NCBI GenBank assembly: GCA_964607425.1
Contig: CAZSKQ010000072.1
Span: 1-18,393 of the forward strand
Source of the DNA: IDS-8 sp964607425
GTDB taxonomy: Bacteria; Pseudomonadota; Gammaproteobacteria; Steroidobacterales; Woeseiaceae
Direction: 5' to 3'
Length of the DNA stretch: 18,393 nucleotides
Of the stretch, positions 1 to 7,609 are shown in pieces (within the stretch, counting starts at the first letter, position 1; every line of letters begins with the position of its first letter). The notes below the pieces were generated by a model. It was not told where the DNA came from. It worked only from the letters and a program-made list of their open reading frames with translations, and searched no databases. Made by a program: the position numbers and the translations under genes.

Positions 1-64
1 GGCACCCACCGCCGGTGGCGGCGCGGGGTTCAAGACCGGCACCGGGTTGACGCGGTCGGCCGCA

Positions 65-151
65 CCGGCGGGGGGTGCTTGGGGGAATGGCTCCCTGCGG
101 GCCCTTTGGGCCCTTCGGTCCGCTTTATTTCCCCCAAGCACCCCCCGCCGG
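65..151. repeat. 87-bp long inverted repeat (23-bp perfect arms)
   Basis: The arms at 65-87 and 129-151 are perfect reverse complements over 23 bp; the left arm begins CCGGCGGGGGG and ends GGGGGAA. The 41-nt loop contains a further hairpin, GGGCCC-TTT-GGGCCC. The structure would fold very stably in either strand. It lies about 70 bp beyond the 3' end of maeB, so it could terminate maeB transcripts or those of a gene left of the window, or be a MITE-like insertion. No run of U follows either arm, so a classical intrinsic terminator is not shown. Confidence 0.8.
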
Positions 152-191
152 CACTGCCGCCCGCTCCGAGGGTGGCGCCAGGTTTCCCGAA

Positions 192-215
192 GTAGGAGCC
201 CGCCATGCGGGCGAC
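192..215 (+). repeat. REP palindrome, single copy
   Basis: A 24-nt element starts GTAGGAGCCCGCC and ends GCGGGCGAC. Its core is GCCCGC-CAT-GCGGGC, a 6-bp stem with a 3-nt loop. It is base-for-base identical to the element at 4059-4082 and to the reverse complement of 4146-4169. It begins 7 nt beyond the maeB stop codon, a typical REP position at the 3' end of a gene. The leading GTAG is the feature of REPs mobilised by REP-associated tyrosine transposases; no such transposase is in the window. Confidence 0.85.
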
Positions 216-221
216 CGGCGA

Positions 222-2519
222 TCAGGGTTGGGCGCGGCGGGCTGCGGCGTTCCGGCGGTTCCAGGCGTCGGCGACGGCGAGTGCGCTCATGTTGAAGATG
301 CCGCGGGCGGTCGAGGAGGGGGTGACGATGTGCGCCGGCATGGCGCTGCCGGAGAGGATGGGGCCGATCAGCAGGGCGCTGTTGATGCTGCGGATGAGTT
401 CCATCGCGATGTTGGCGCTGTCGATGTCCGGCATGATGAGGAGGTTGGCGGCGCCCTTGAGCGTCGACAGCGGATTGACGGCGTCGCGCAGTGCTTCGCT
501 CATGGCGCTCATGGCGTGCATCTCGCCGTCGACTTCGAGGTCGGGCGCGGCTTCGCGCAGCAGGTGGACAGCGTGGCGCATCTTGCGGGCTTCCGGCGTG
601 CGCGAGGTGCCGAAATTGGAGTGCGAGAGGAGCGCGACTTTCGGATGGATGCCGAAATCGCGGATGCGGGCGGCGCAGGCAAGGGTCGTGTTGACGAGCT
701 GCTCGGGTGTCGGTTTCACCTCCACGTGCGTGTCCGCGATGAACAGCGGGCCCTGCGGCAGGATAAGAACCGACATGGACGAGATGCGGTGCCCGGGCCG
801 TTCGGGCCCGATGATTTCGATGATATGCCTCAGGTGCCGGTCGAAGCGGCCGACGGTGCCGCAGATCATGGCGTCGGCTTCGTTCTTCGCGACCATGCAG
901 GCGGCGATCACGGTGCTGTTCGTGCGCATCGCTTCTTTCGCGGCGTCGACCGAGACGCCGCGGCGGCAGACGAGCGCGTGGTAGAACTGCCAGTAATCGC
1001 GGTAGCGCGGGTCGTCCTGGGGGTCGACCAGCTCGAAATCCTTGCCGGGAACGACGCGCAGTCCGAGCCGGGCGATCTTGCTCGCTACGACGTCGGCGCG
1101 GCCGATCACGATGGGTGCTGCGATGTCCTCGTCGACTACCGCCTGCACGGTGCGCAGCACGACCTCGATCTCGCCCTCGGCGAAGGCCAGCCGCTCACGG
1201 CTGCGCTTCGCGATGTCGATGATGGGCTGCATGAACATCGAGGTGCGGTAGCTGAAGGCCCTGAGCTGGCGGCGGTAGGCTTCCATATCCGCGATCGGCC
1301 GTTCGGCAACGCCGGACTCCATGGCGGCCGCTGCCACCGCACTCGAGACTTCCACCATCAGCCGCGGATCGAACGGCTTCGGGATCAGGTAATCCGGACC
1401 GAAGCGCAGAGAACGCCCCTGGTAGGCGGATTCCACGACGTCCGTCGACTCGCGTAACGCGAGGTCGGCGATCGCCTCTACGCAGGCGAGCTTCATGGCC
1501 TCGTTGATCGTGGTGGCGCCCGAGTCCAGCGCGCCGCGGAACAGGAACGGGAAGCAGAGGACGTTGTTCACCTGGTTCGGGTAGTCGGAGCGCCCGGTCG
1601 CGATGATCGCGTCCTCGCGCACTGCCAGCGCCTCCTCGGGCATGATCTCCGGCCGCGGGTTGGCCAGCGCGAGGATGAGCGGCCTCGGTGCCATTTTCGC
1701 CACCATCGCCGGGCTCAGCACGTCCGGCGCCGACAGTCCGAGGAAGACGTCGGCGCCGTCGATGGCGTCCATCAGGGTCCTGTGCGAGGTCTCACGCGCG
1801 TAGCGCGCGTTGTACGGATTCATGCCTTTCTGCCGGCCGGCGTACACGACTCCCTCCAGGTCGACGAGAGTGATGTTCTCCGGCTTCAGCCCGAGGCTGA
1901 CGAGCAGGTTGAGGCAGGCCAGCCCCGCGGCGCCGCCGCCCGTCGATACGAGCCGGATGTCGGCGAGCTGCTTGCCCGCGAGCTTCAGGCCGTTCCGGAT
2001 CGCCGCGCAGGAGACAATCGCCGTGCCGTGCTGATCGTCGTGAAAGACGGGAATGCGCATGCGCCGGCAGAGCTCTCGCTCTATCTCGAAACACTCTGGG
2101 GACTTGATGTCCTCGAGATTGATGGCGCCGAAGGTGGGCTCGAGGCTCGTCACGATGTCGATGAACTTCGCCGGATCCCGCTCGGCGATCTCGAGATCGA
2201 ACACGTCGATGCCCGCGAACTTCTTGAACAGCACCGCCTTGCCTTCCATGACGGGTTTGGCCGCGAGCGGGCCGATTGCGCCCAGTCCCAGCACCGCTGT
2301 GCCGTTGGAAATCACCGCGACGAGATTCGCGCGTGCGGTGAATTGCGCGGCGTCTCCCGGGTTGTCCCTGATCGCCAGGCAGGGCCACGCCACACCCGGC
2401 GAATACGCCAGCGCGAGGTCGCGGTGGTTGGCCAGTGGTTTCGTGGGCGTCACCGCCAGTTTCCCGGCCGGTGACTGGCTGTGGTAACGAAGGGCGGACT
2501 GTTTGAGGGGGTCGGTCAT
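222..2519 (-). CDS. maeB: NADP-dependent malic enzyme, MaeB type (malic enzyme-phosphotransacetylase fusion)
   Basis: This 765-residue protein has the length and order of MaeB. A malic N-terminal domain (about 15-150) carries SPGVAWPCLAI at 40-50, and a glycine-rich stretch at 78-110 ends in FKKFAGIDVFDLE. Metal-binding NLEDI is at 134-138 and FHDDQHGTA at 159-167. The dinucleotide loop GGGAAG is at 194-199, with ALANPRPEI (284-292) and SDYPNQVNN (311-319) following. Residues from about 425 to the end form the phosphotransacetylase-like domain, which in this family acts as an acetyl-CoA-responsive regulatory module rather than an active transacetylase. The enzyme decarboxylates malate to pyruvate with NADPH production in the cytoplasm. 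No strong Shine-Dalgarno precedes the ATG. The gene stands alone, divergent from the GAF-GGDEF gene, and ends near a REP. Confidence 0.96.
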   Translation of the reverse strand: MTDPLKQSALRYHSQSPAGKLAVTPTKPLANHRDLALAYSPGVAWPCLAIRDNPGDAAQFTARANLVAVISNGTAVLGLGAIGPLAAKPVMEGKAVLFKKFAGIDVFDLEIAERDPAKFIDIVTSLEPTFGAINLEDIKSPECFEIERELCRRMRIPVFHDDQHGTAIVSCAAIRNGLKLAGKQLADIRLVSTGGGAAGLACLNLLVSLGLKPENITLVDLEGVVYAGRQKGMNPYNARYARETSHRTLMDAIDGADVFLGLSAPDVLSPAMVAKMAPRPLILALANPRPEIMPEEALAVREDAIIATGRSDYPNQVNNVLCFPFLFRGALDSGATTINEAMKLACVEAIADLALRESTDVVESAYQGRSLRFGPDYLIPKPFDPRLMVEVSSAVAAAAMESGVAERPIADMEAYRRQLRAFSYRTSMFMQPIIDIAKRSRERLAFAEGEIEVVLRTVQAVVDEDIAAPIVIGRADVVASKIARLGLRVVPGKDFELVDPQDDPRYRDYWQFYHALVCRRGVSVDAAKEAMRTNSTVIAACMVAKNEADAMICGTVGRFDRHLRHIIEIIGPERPGHRISSMSVLILPQGPLFIADTHVEVKPTPEQLVNTTLACAARIRDFGIHPKVALLSHSNFGTSRTPEARKMRHAVHLLREAAPDLEVDGEMHAMSAMSEALRDAVNPLSTLKGAANLLIMPDIDSANIAMELIRSINSALLIGPILSGSAMPAHIVTPSSTARGIFNMSALAVADAWNRRNAAARRAQP

Positions 2520-2976
2520 AACACCAGCTTTGCGACGGCATTGGCAGCTTTTGCGCGCACGAGGCCTTCCGGCGGCAGCGGAGCTGCCCGGACGCGCTTT
2601 TTCGCTGCCACTATTGAGTCGGAAATGACGGCAATCCGGCTCGTGGAAGTCGCTTTTGCTGTGTCATTTCTACAACCGGGAACAGGAAAAAATAGCATCG
2701 AGCCCAGGGTTGATCCAGCCCTTTCGCCGCGACGGACGCAAGGGCGAGCGTTGACGCGGCTTTCATCGAGGTGCGACCAGCCTGCGGCGGTAAGCCGGCG
2801 GCGAAATGCGCGGCGCTGAACGGAACGATCGTGCCGGGTTCCGGTTGACGCCGCAGTGGTAGGGGTTCACCATATGAGATACCAGGAAAGGGGGAGCAAG
2901 CGGTTGTTTTTGGTGACTTTTCCACGCTCATGAGGGAGAATTGCGTCCCGCCGGATGCCCGGGTTCCCGGGCAGCG
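2520..2976. other. Divergent intergenic region, no gene seen
   Basis: This 457-nt region separates maeB (minus) from the GAF-GGDEF gene (plus). It should hold both promoters, but I find no convincing -35/-10 pair. An 8-bp inverted repeat, GAAATGAC at 2622-2629 and GTCATTTC at 2663-2670, could be a regulator site. A TTGACG at 2845-2850 has no well-spaced -10. Short open frames here have no recognisable product. Confidence 0.6.
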
Positions 2977-4062
2977 ATGCCACATGACGGGATGCTGCCA
3001 GTGACCGATAGTGACGACGAGACGACACTGAGCCGTACCGTTGCGAGCACCGCAACCCTGAAGATCGCCAGCCTGCACTCGCTCGATCCTTTCTATACGC
3101 CGCTGGAGGAGCGCTTCGAGCGCATTACCCGGCTGGCGCGACGCGCGCTCGGGGTGCCGATCGTGGCGATTACCGTGGTGGAGGGCGACCGGCAGTGGTT
3201 CAAGTCCGTGGCCGGTTTGCAGGTGAGCGAACTGCCGCTGGACAAAAGCCTCTGCACCGAAGTGCTGAAGGACGGCCGCACGGTCGTGGTGGCGGACACG
3301 CTAAAGGACCTCTACCTCGCGGAGAACCCGCTGGTCGTCGGCAAGCCGAAGATCCGCTTCTACGCCGGCGCACCGCTGAAAAATTACGAGAAGCAGACCG
3401 TCGGCACGCTCTGCGCGATGGACACGAAGGTCCGCAAGCCGGATGCGAACTTTGCCACCGTCCTCGCGGACCTGGCCGACATGGCGCAGCGCGAGCTGTT
3501 TTCCATCGAGCTCAACAATGCGCAGGCAGCGCTGGTGTCCAAGCTCGGCCGGGCACGGCGGCAGGCGATGTTCGACCCGCTGACCAGGCTCTGGAATCGC
3601 CGCGGCGGCACCGAGCTGCTCGATGCGGCATTGAAGGACGCGTTGCAGCACGACCATACGCTGGGCATCTGCCTCGCCGACATCGACAACTTCAAGCAGA
3701 TCAACGACCAGTTCGGGCACCAGGTCGGCGACCAGGTGCTGCGAAGCATGGCGGGGCGGATAGTGGCCTCGGTGCGGCCGCAGGACATCGTTTGCCGCTA
3801 CGGCGGTGAGGAGTTCCTGGTGATCGTGCACGATGTCGACGAGCAAGGCTGCGTGGCCGTCGCCGAACGCATCTGCAACGGCATGCGCAAGCTGAGCATG
3901 CAGACCGCGGGCGAGTCCTTGCCGGCCACGGTCAGCGTCGGCGTGGCCGTGCGCGCGCGCGGCGAGACCATCACGGCGGAGCAGCTGGTTGACCGCGCCG
4001 ACAAGGCCCTCTACGAAAGCAAACGCGCCGGCCGCGACCGCGTCACGATAGCAACCCTGTAG
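2977..4062 (+). CDS. GAF-domain diguanylate cyclase (GGDEF)
   Basis: The 361-residue product has an N-terminal GAF sensor domain (about 38-175; FYAGAPL at 128-134, GTLCAMD at 143-149) and a GGDEF domain (about 192-355). The active-site motif is GGEEF at 276-280 and the inhibitory I-site RPQD is at 267-270 with correct spacing, so an active, product-inhibited cyclase making cyclic-di-GMP from two GTP is expected. There is no signal peptide or membrane segment, so it is cytoplasmic. The start is uncertain: ATG 2977 is used here. A TTG at 2941 directly follows an AGGGAG sequence but is very close to it, and ATG 2992 and GTG 3001 are also in frame. The TAG stop at 4060-4062 is part of a REP. The GAF ligand cannot be told. 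Confidence 0.9.
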   Translation: MPHDGMLPVTDSDDETTLSRTVASTATLKIASLHSLDPFYTPLEERFERITRLARRALGVPIVAITVVEGDRQWFKSVAGLQVSELPLDKSLCTEVLKDGRTVVVADTLKDLYLAENPLVVGKPKIRFYAGAPLKNYEKQTVGTLCAMDTKVRKPDANFATVLADLADMAQRELFSIELNNAQAALVSKLGRARRQAMFDPLTRLWNRRGGTELLDAALKDALQHDHTLGICLADIDNFKQINDQFGHQVGDQVLRSMAGRIVASVRPQDIVCRYGGEEFLVIVHDVDEQGCVAVAERICNGMRKLSMQTAGESLPATVSVGVAVRARGETITAEQLVDRADKALYESKRAGRDRVTIATL

Positions 4063-4082
4063 GAGCCCGCCATGCGGGCGAC
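4059..4082 (+). repeat. REP copy 1 of cluster
   Basis: This copy is identical over 24 nt to the REP at 192-215. Its GTAG contains the TAG stop codon of the GAF-GGDEF gene (4060-4062). Confidence 0.85.
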
Positions 4083-4103
4083 CGCAAGGCGCGGCCAGGC
4101 CCT

Positions 4104-4129
4104 GTAGGAGCGCGCATCGCGCGCGAAGC
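4104..4129 (+). repeat. REP copy 2 of cluster (variant core)
   Basis: It shares the GTAGGAGC head, but the stem is different: GCGCGC-at-CGCGCGC followed by GAAGC. It lies in direct orientation between the two outer copies. The changed core keeps its pairing, as expected for an element conserved as a hairpin. Confidence 0.75.
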
Positions 4130-4145
4130 CGTCAGCGAACGTGCC

Positions 4146-4169
4146 GTCGCCCGCATGGCGGGCTCCTAC
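4146..4169 (-). repeat. REP copy 3 of cluster (inverted)
   Basis: This is the exact reverse complement of copy 1, with 63 nt between them. Copies 1 and 3 form a head-to-head BIME-like pair and could fold into a long hairpin between the convergent genes, acting as a bidirectional terminator or mRNA stabiliser. Its GTAG contains the TAG stop of the minus-strand VWA gene (4166-4168). Confidence 0.85.
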
Positions 4170-4831
4170 AGGAGGCCTTCCAGGCTGTCGAGGTCGTTGA
4201 TGACGCGCCAGTGGCCGCCGGATTTTTCGATGCGCTGCTGCCAGCCCTCCAGCCGCACCAGGTATTCCCGCGGATCGATGTTGTCGGAGCGGAGCTTGGT
4301 CACGTTCAGTGCGATGACCTCGAAGCCGTCGAGCTCGAACTCGATGTCGCGCACGTAACCGGCCTGCAGGTCCTCCTTGAGATCGGAAAAGATCAGGATT
4401 GTTTTCCGCGCCGTTCCTTTCTCGTTGAGGAAGTGCACGGCCTGCAGCAGCCCTCCCGTGATATCGGTATACGGTGCCGACTGGACGGTGTTGACGAATT
4501 CGCTGACCTGCTCCGCGAACAGGCGCTTCTGCCGGTTGATCGTGCTCGGGCGGTCGTCGAAGGAAGTCTTCGCGACGATGTCCTTCTCGCTGAAGCTGCC
4601 GGTGTCGATCCGGGCGACGGCGAATGAGTCGGAGGCCTCGAGGCGCGACAGTGTGTGCCGGATGATCTGCTCGGCCTTGTCCAGTTCCTGGGCGTAGGTG
4701 CCCGAGGTGTCGAGCAGCATGTAAACCCCGGTGTTGCCCTGCTGCGCCGGCGAGCAGCCGGCGAGCGCCGCCGCCAGCGCCGCGATCGCCGAAAAAACGG
4801 CGGCCAGCTTGCCATTTGCGGTTCCGTTCAC
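4166..4831 (-). CDS. VWA-fold lipoprotein
   Basis: The start is a GTG whose bases overlap the TGA stop of the upstream gene as GTGA (4828-4831), preceded by GGAGG at good spacing. The 221-residue product begins with a lipoprotein signal whose lipobox is ALAGC, lipidated Cys26. The mature part matches a von Willebrand A fold: hydrophobic strand GVYMLL, then a MIDAS-like DTSGT at 41-45 (DxSxS with Thr in the last place), a threonine at 122 or 125 in YTDITGG, and FSD with Asp150 after strand KTILIFSD. It probably binds a divalent metal and a protein partner at the outer face of a membrane. The coupled membrane protein is the likely partner. The exact function is unknown. Its stop codon is supplied by REP copy 3. 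Confidence 0.85.
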   Translation of the reverse strand: MNGTANGKLAAVFSAIAALAAALAGCSPAQQGNTGVYMLLDTSGTYAQELDKAEQIIRHTLSRLEASDSFAVARIDTGSFSEKDIVAKTSFDDRPSTINRQKRLFAEQVSEFVNTVQSAPYTDITGGLLQAVHFLNEKGTARKTILIFSDLKEDLQAGYVRDIEFELDGFEVIALNVTKLRSDNIDPREYLVRLEGWQQRIEKSGGHWRVINDLDSLEGLL

Positions 4832-6255
4832 GTGCCTATCCTCCCCAACACGGATCCACCGGCCTTGTCCGGGCCGCCGTTCTTCGTTTCCAGCCACAGG
4901 GGAATGAACAGCGGCAGGTCGTAGAGCTGCTCCGCCAGTGTGCCGAGATACCGGAAGGCGTTGCCGAGCAGCCTGAGTACGAGCGCGGCGAAGCGCAGGA
5001 CCGCGATTCCCAGCAGGCCGACCACGGTGCGCAGGGAATGCACGAACGTCTCCAGCGGGATGGCCACGAAAGTCAGGGCAAACGGCAGGATGAACCCCAT
5101 GCCCATCTGCGCCGCGGTGGTGATCCACAGGTATTGCCCGCTCAAGGTCGCCGCCGCGTCGTCCCCGCGCAAGAGCGCGTTGGTCGCGAGTTCATCTTGC
5201 AGCAGCACCTCGCGCATGTACGCGAGGCCGGCTTCGACGCTCGCGAGGAGCAACAGGATCGCGAACGTGATCCAGGCCATGCGTACGCGGACCTTGTCCG
5301 GCAGCGCTCCGATCACGGGGAACAGGCGCGTGATCCTGAGCGACTCCATCAGGAACAGGCCCATGGATATCTCGACCATGATGATTACGAGCGCCGCGAT
5401 GTCCGCGGTACGGAAACCGCCGATGACGCTGGTGCCGCCCACCATTTCCGCCATCGGGCGGGCGATCAGGGAGAAGTTGATTGCGGCGCCGCCGACGGCG
5501 ACCGTGAGCACCAGCGCCGAGACGAAGAAATACACCAGTGAAGACGACGATAACACCGAAATTGCCCGGTCCTGGCCGCTCACGATGTCCTCGTAATCCT
5601 GCATGTGACGGTCGATGGTGACCGAGCGATCGAGCAGGCTGTCCACGCTCTTGCCGACGTGGCCGAGCGCCTGCTGGATGTGCCGCCATTCCGGGCGCAT
5701 CCGGTGCAGCAGGGTATGCCGCCTCGCACTCGCTTCGCGGTACGCGACCATCGCCTCCTGGTGCGCCTTGATCAGCGATTTGTGGATGTCGCCGAGCACG
5801 TTGCCGATGCCGACCCGGCCTTCGCGCGAGTCGATTTTGGCGACGGCTTCGACGGCTTTCACCCAGCCCGGCGGGTCGGGCGGCACCTCTACCGCTGCCT
5901 GGTGATCCGTCTCGATCCGGTCGATGGAACCTGACAGCGAACGATGCAGGGCGGCGTAGTTCGACAGGTCCTTGCGCACCGACTCGCTGATCCGGTCGAA
6001 CTCGCGCTCGATCACCCTTTCCTTTGCCTCGCGACCTGCCGCGAGCAGCACTTCCCGGTTGCGCTTGCGTAAATTCGCTTCTGCCTTGCCGACAGCGAGC
6101 GAGGCGAGCCGCAGGCTCCGGTGCAGGGTGCCGGCCGCGGCGCGTATCGCCTTGCGTGCGGTCGGGCGCGCGAAATAGAGCGCGGTGACGATCAGCACTA
6201 TCCAGAGGAATGCCGAAACCACCGGCCACGGTGTGATGCTGAGGAGAAAGCTCAT
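4828..6255 (-). CDS. Polytopic membrane protein of unknown function, paired with VWA lipoprotein
   Basis: I do not recognise a family. The 475 residues show a first membrane segment (about 8-29), then a long charged helical region (about 30-235) rich in Arg, Glu and Ala with likely coiled coil (for example 56-115). Five more hydrophobic segments follow, at about 238-264, 282-308, 325-348, 374-402 and 408-432, and then a hydrophilic tail. The layout suggests a helical soluble domain held between TM1 and a five-helix bundle. It is the first gene of a two-gene minus-strand unit. Its stop overlaps the GTG of the VWA lipoprotein gene, which implies coupled synthesis and probably a shared complex. 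The ATG at 6253-6255 has only a weak GGGG-type ribosome site. Confidence 0.75.
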   Translation of the reverse strand: MSFLLSITPWPVVSAFLWIVLIVTALYFARPTARKAIRAAAGTLHRSLRLASLAVGKAEANLRKRNREVLLAAGREAKERVIEREFDRISESVRKDLSNYAALHRSLSGSIDRIETDHQAAVEVPPDPPGWVKAVEAVAKIDSREGRVGIGNVLGDIHKSLIKAHQEAMVAYREASARRHTLLHRMRPEWRHIQQALGHVGKSVDSLLDRSVTIDRHMQDYEDIVSGQDRAISVLSSSSLVYFFVSALVLTVAVGGAAINFSLIARPMAEMVGGTSVIGGFRTADIAALVIIMVEISMGLFLMESLRITRLFPVIGALPDKVRVRMAWITFAILLLLASVEAGLAYMREVLLQDELATNALLRGDDAAATLSGQYLWITTAAQMGMGFILPFALTFVAIPLETFVHSLRTVVGLLGIAVLRFAALVLRLLGNAFRYLGTLAEQLYDLPLFIPLWLETKNGGPDKAGGSVLGRIGT

Positions 6256-6556
6256 GCTGGTAACCCCGCCGTCGTAGTTTAAAAAACCGTAGACCGGTGG
6301 CTTTGCGAAGCTGCCTTTCGGCAGCGGTGCCTTTTACAGTGCTGTCCAGCGTTTCACAGTCCCGATCTGGCTGTCAACCGCGGCGGTCACACGCACCCGG
6401 CGGAGCGGTAATATGTCAAGAACCGGGGCTTCGTAGCTTGCGACCACGGGCGTAAAGCGGCTTGGCCGGTGCAGGATTTGAGACGCGTATCAGCACGCCC
6501 GCGCCAGCGCTTCGCTATTCTCCCCGTCCGTTCCTCGCGAGAATCGCGCTCCCGGA
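6256..6556. other. Divergent intergenic region, no gene seen
   Basis: This 301-nt region lies between the membrane-protein gene (minus) and the lipoprotein gene (plus) and should hold both promoters, though none is clear. A small hairpin, GCTGCC-TTTC-GGCAGC at 6310-6325, is followed by CCTTTTA. No plus-strand gene upstream would use it as a terminator. Nothing else stands out. Confidence 0.5.
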
Positions 6557-7609
6557 ATGCGACAGGAATCGAGAACCAGCACCGCGCACCCCCGGCCGGC
6601 ACTCCGGCCGCGCGGGCGCAGCTTGCCGCGCATTGCCTGCGTGCTGGCGCTTCTCGTCTCCGGCTGCGCGTTGACGCCGAAGGCACCCGAGCCCGCGCCG
6701 CCGCCCCCGCCGCTGGAGGTGCCGGCAGCACCGGCCGAAGAGCCGGTCCCGCCGCCGCCTCCCGTCGTGGCCGAGCCCGAGCCTCCGCCCGCACCCGAAC
6801 CGCTGCCCGCGGCGCCCGAGCCCGGCCGGGTGGCCATCGTTCTCAGCAATCGCTCGCCGGCATACGAGAAGGTCGCGATCGAGCTTGGCCACCTGTTGGA
6901 GCGCTACCTGCTCTACAACCTCGCCGACAGGAGCCTGTCGGCCCGGGAGGTGTTTTCGGGGATCGCGGATTCCGACGCCCGGGTGGTGATCGCGATCGGC
7001 CTGGAAGCGGCCGAGCAGGCGATGGCGCTGGCGCCGCTGCCGGTTGTGTTCTGCCAGGTTTTCAACATCGACCTTGGCGCAAGCGCCGTCCCGATCCGGG
7101 GCGTCGCGTCGATTCCGCCACTTGGCCCGCAGGTGCGCGCCTGGAAGCAACTGAACCCGGCCCTCGACTCCATTGGTGCCATTCTCGGCCCCGGTCACGA
7201 GGCGCTTGTCGCCGAGGCGCAAACCGCCGCGGCGGCGAGCGGCGTAACGCTGCACCTGCGTGTTGCCACCTCCGATCGCGAGACGTTGTACATGTTCAAC
7301 CGGATGGCGCCGGACATCGACGGCTTCTGGCTGTTTCCGGACAACCGGGTGCTGAGCGTCGCGATCCTGAAAGAGATGTTGCGCTACGCCGGCCGCCACC
7401 AGGTGGAGATAGCCGTGTTCGATCCCGCGCTGCTGGAGCTTGGAGCCCACTTGAGCACCAGTTCCATCGCTTCGGACATCGCGGCGACCGCCCTTCACGT
7501 GGCGGACCGGATCATCGCCGGCGAGCTCGATGCTGTCCCGGTGCGAACGCCCCTGCGCCAGCTCGAGGTTCGCTCCGCCCGGAGCACCGCGGCCAAGGGC
7601 ACCCGGTGA
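6557..7609 (+). CDS. Proline-rich lipoprotein with ABC-type binding-protein-like domain
   Basis: The 350-residue product has an Arg-rich start, a hydrophobic stretch and lipobox LVSGC (Cys37). A proline/glutamate-rich linker (about 41-92) follows, and then a domain (about 94-335) that resembles the single-domain ABC substrate-binding family related to TrpX (PF04392). It contains VAIVLSNRSPAYEKV, VVIAIGLEAAEQA, PVVFCQVFN, IGAILGPGHEALVAEAQ and DGFWLFPDNRVL. It is probably anchored in a membrane facing the periplasm, with the proline linker as a tether. No transporter permease or ATPase is nearby; instead its TGA overlaps the GTG of a membrane GGDEF-EAL gene, so a sensory role is inferred. ATG 6557 lacks a clear ribosome site; an in-frame TTG at 6623 would still leave a signal peptide. 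Confidence 0.82.
   Translation: MRQESRTSTAHPRPALRPRGRSLPRIACVLALLVSGCALTPKAPEPAPPPPPLEVPAAPAEEPVPPPPPVVAEPEPPPAPEPLPAAPEPGRVAIVLSNRSPAYEKVAIELGHLLERYLLYNLADRSLSAREVFSGIADSDARVVIAIGLEAAEQAMALAPLPVVFCQVFNIDLGASAVPIRGVASIPPLGPQVRAWKQLNPALDSIGAILGPGHEALVAEAQTAAAASGVTLHLRVATSDRETLYMFNRMAPDIDGFWLFPDNRVLSVAILKEMLRYAGRHQVEIAVFDPALLELGAHLSTSSIASDIAATALHVADRIIAGELDAVPVRTPLRQLEVRSARSTAAKGTR

Noticed and set aside
75..1457. A 460-codon plus-strand open frame opposite maeB
   Set aside because: It lies wholly antisense to a clear MaeB sequence, is composed of low-complexity Arg/Ala/Gly/Asp-rich text and crosses the hairpin and REP; it is a high-GC shadow frame.
2590..2615. Possible sigma-54-like element on the minus strand for maeB
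   Set aside because: The GG and GC spacing fits, but the -12 element lacks TT, and the match is poor compared with those at 10105 and 12442.
4059..4169. The REP cluster as a CRISPR array
   Set aside because: The copies are palindromic, in mixed orientation and with unequal spacing; no cas genes are present.
4832..5128. N-terminal extension of the VWA lipoprotein
   Set aside because: It would overlap the membrane-protein gene by 300 nt and bury the lipoprotein signal peptide; GTG 4831 with GGAGG fits better.
6310..6325. Hairpin GCTGCC-TTTC-GGCAGC as an intrinsic terminator
   Set aside because: No gene ends just upstream on the plus strand, and the T run is short and displaced.
6469..7605. 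Upstream extension of the GGDEF-EAL frame by 379 codons
   Set aside because: This part overlaps the recognisable lipoprotein in another frame, and the GTG at 7606 has a ribosome site and a GTGA overlap.
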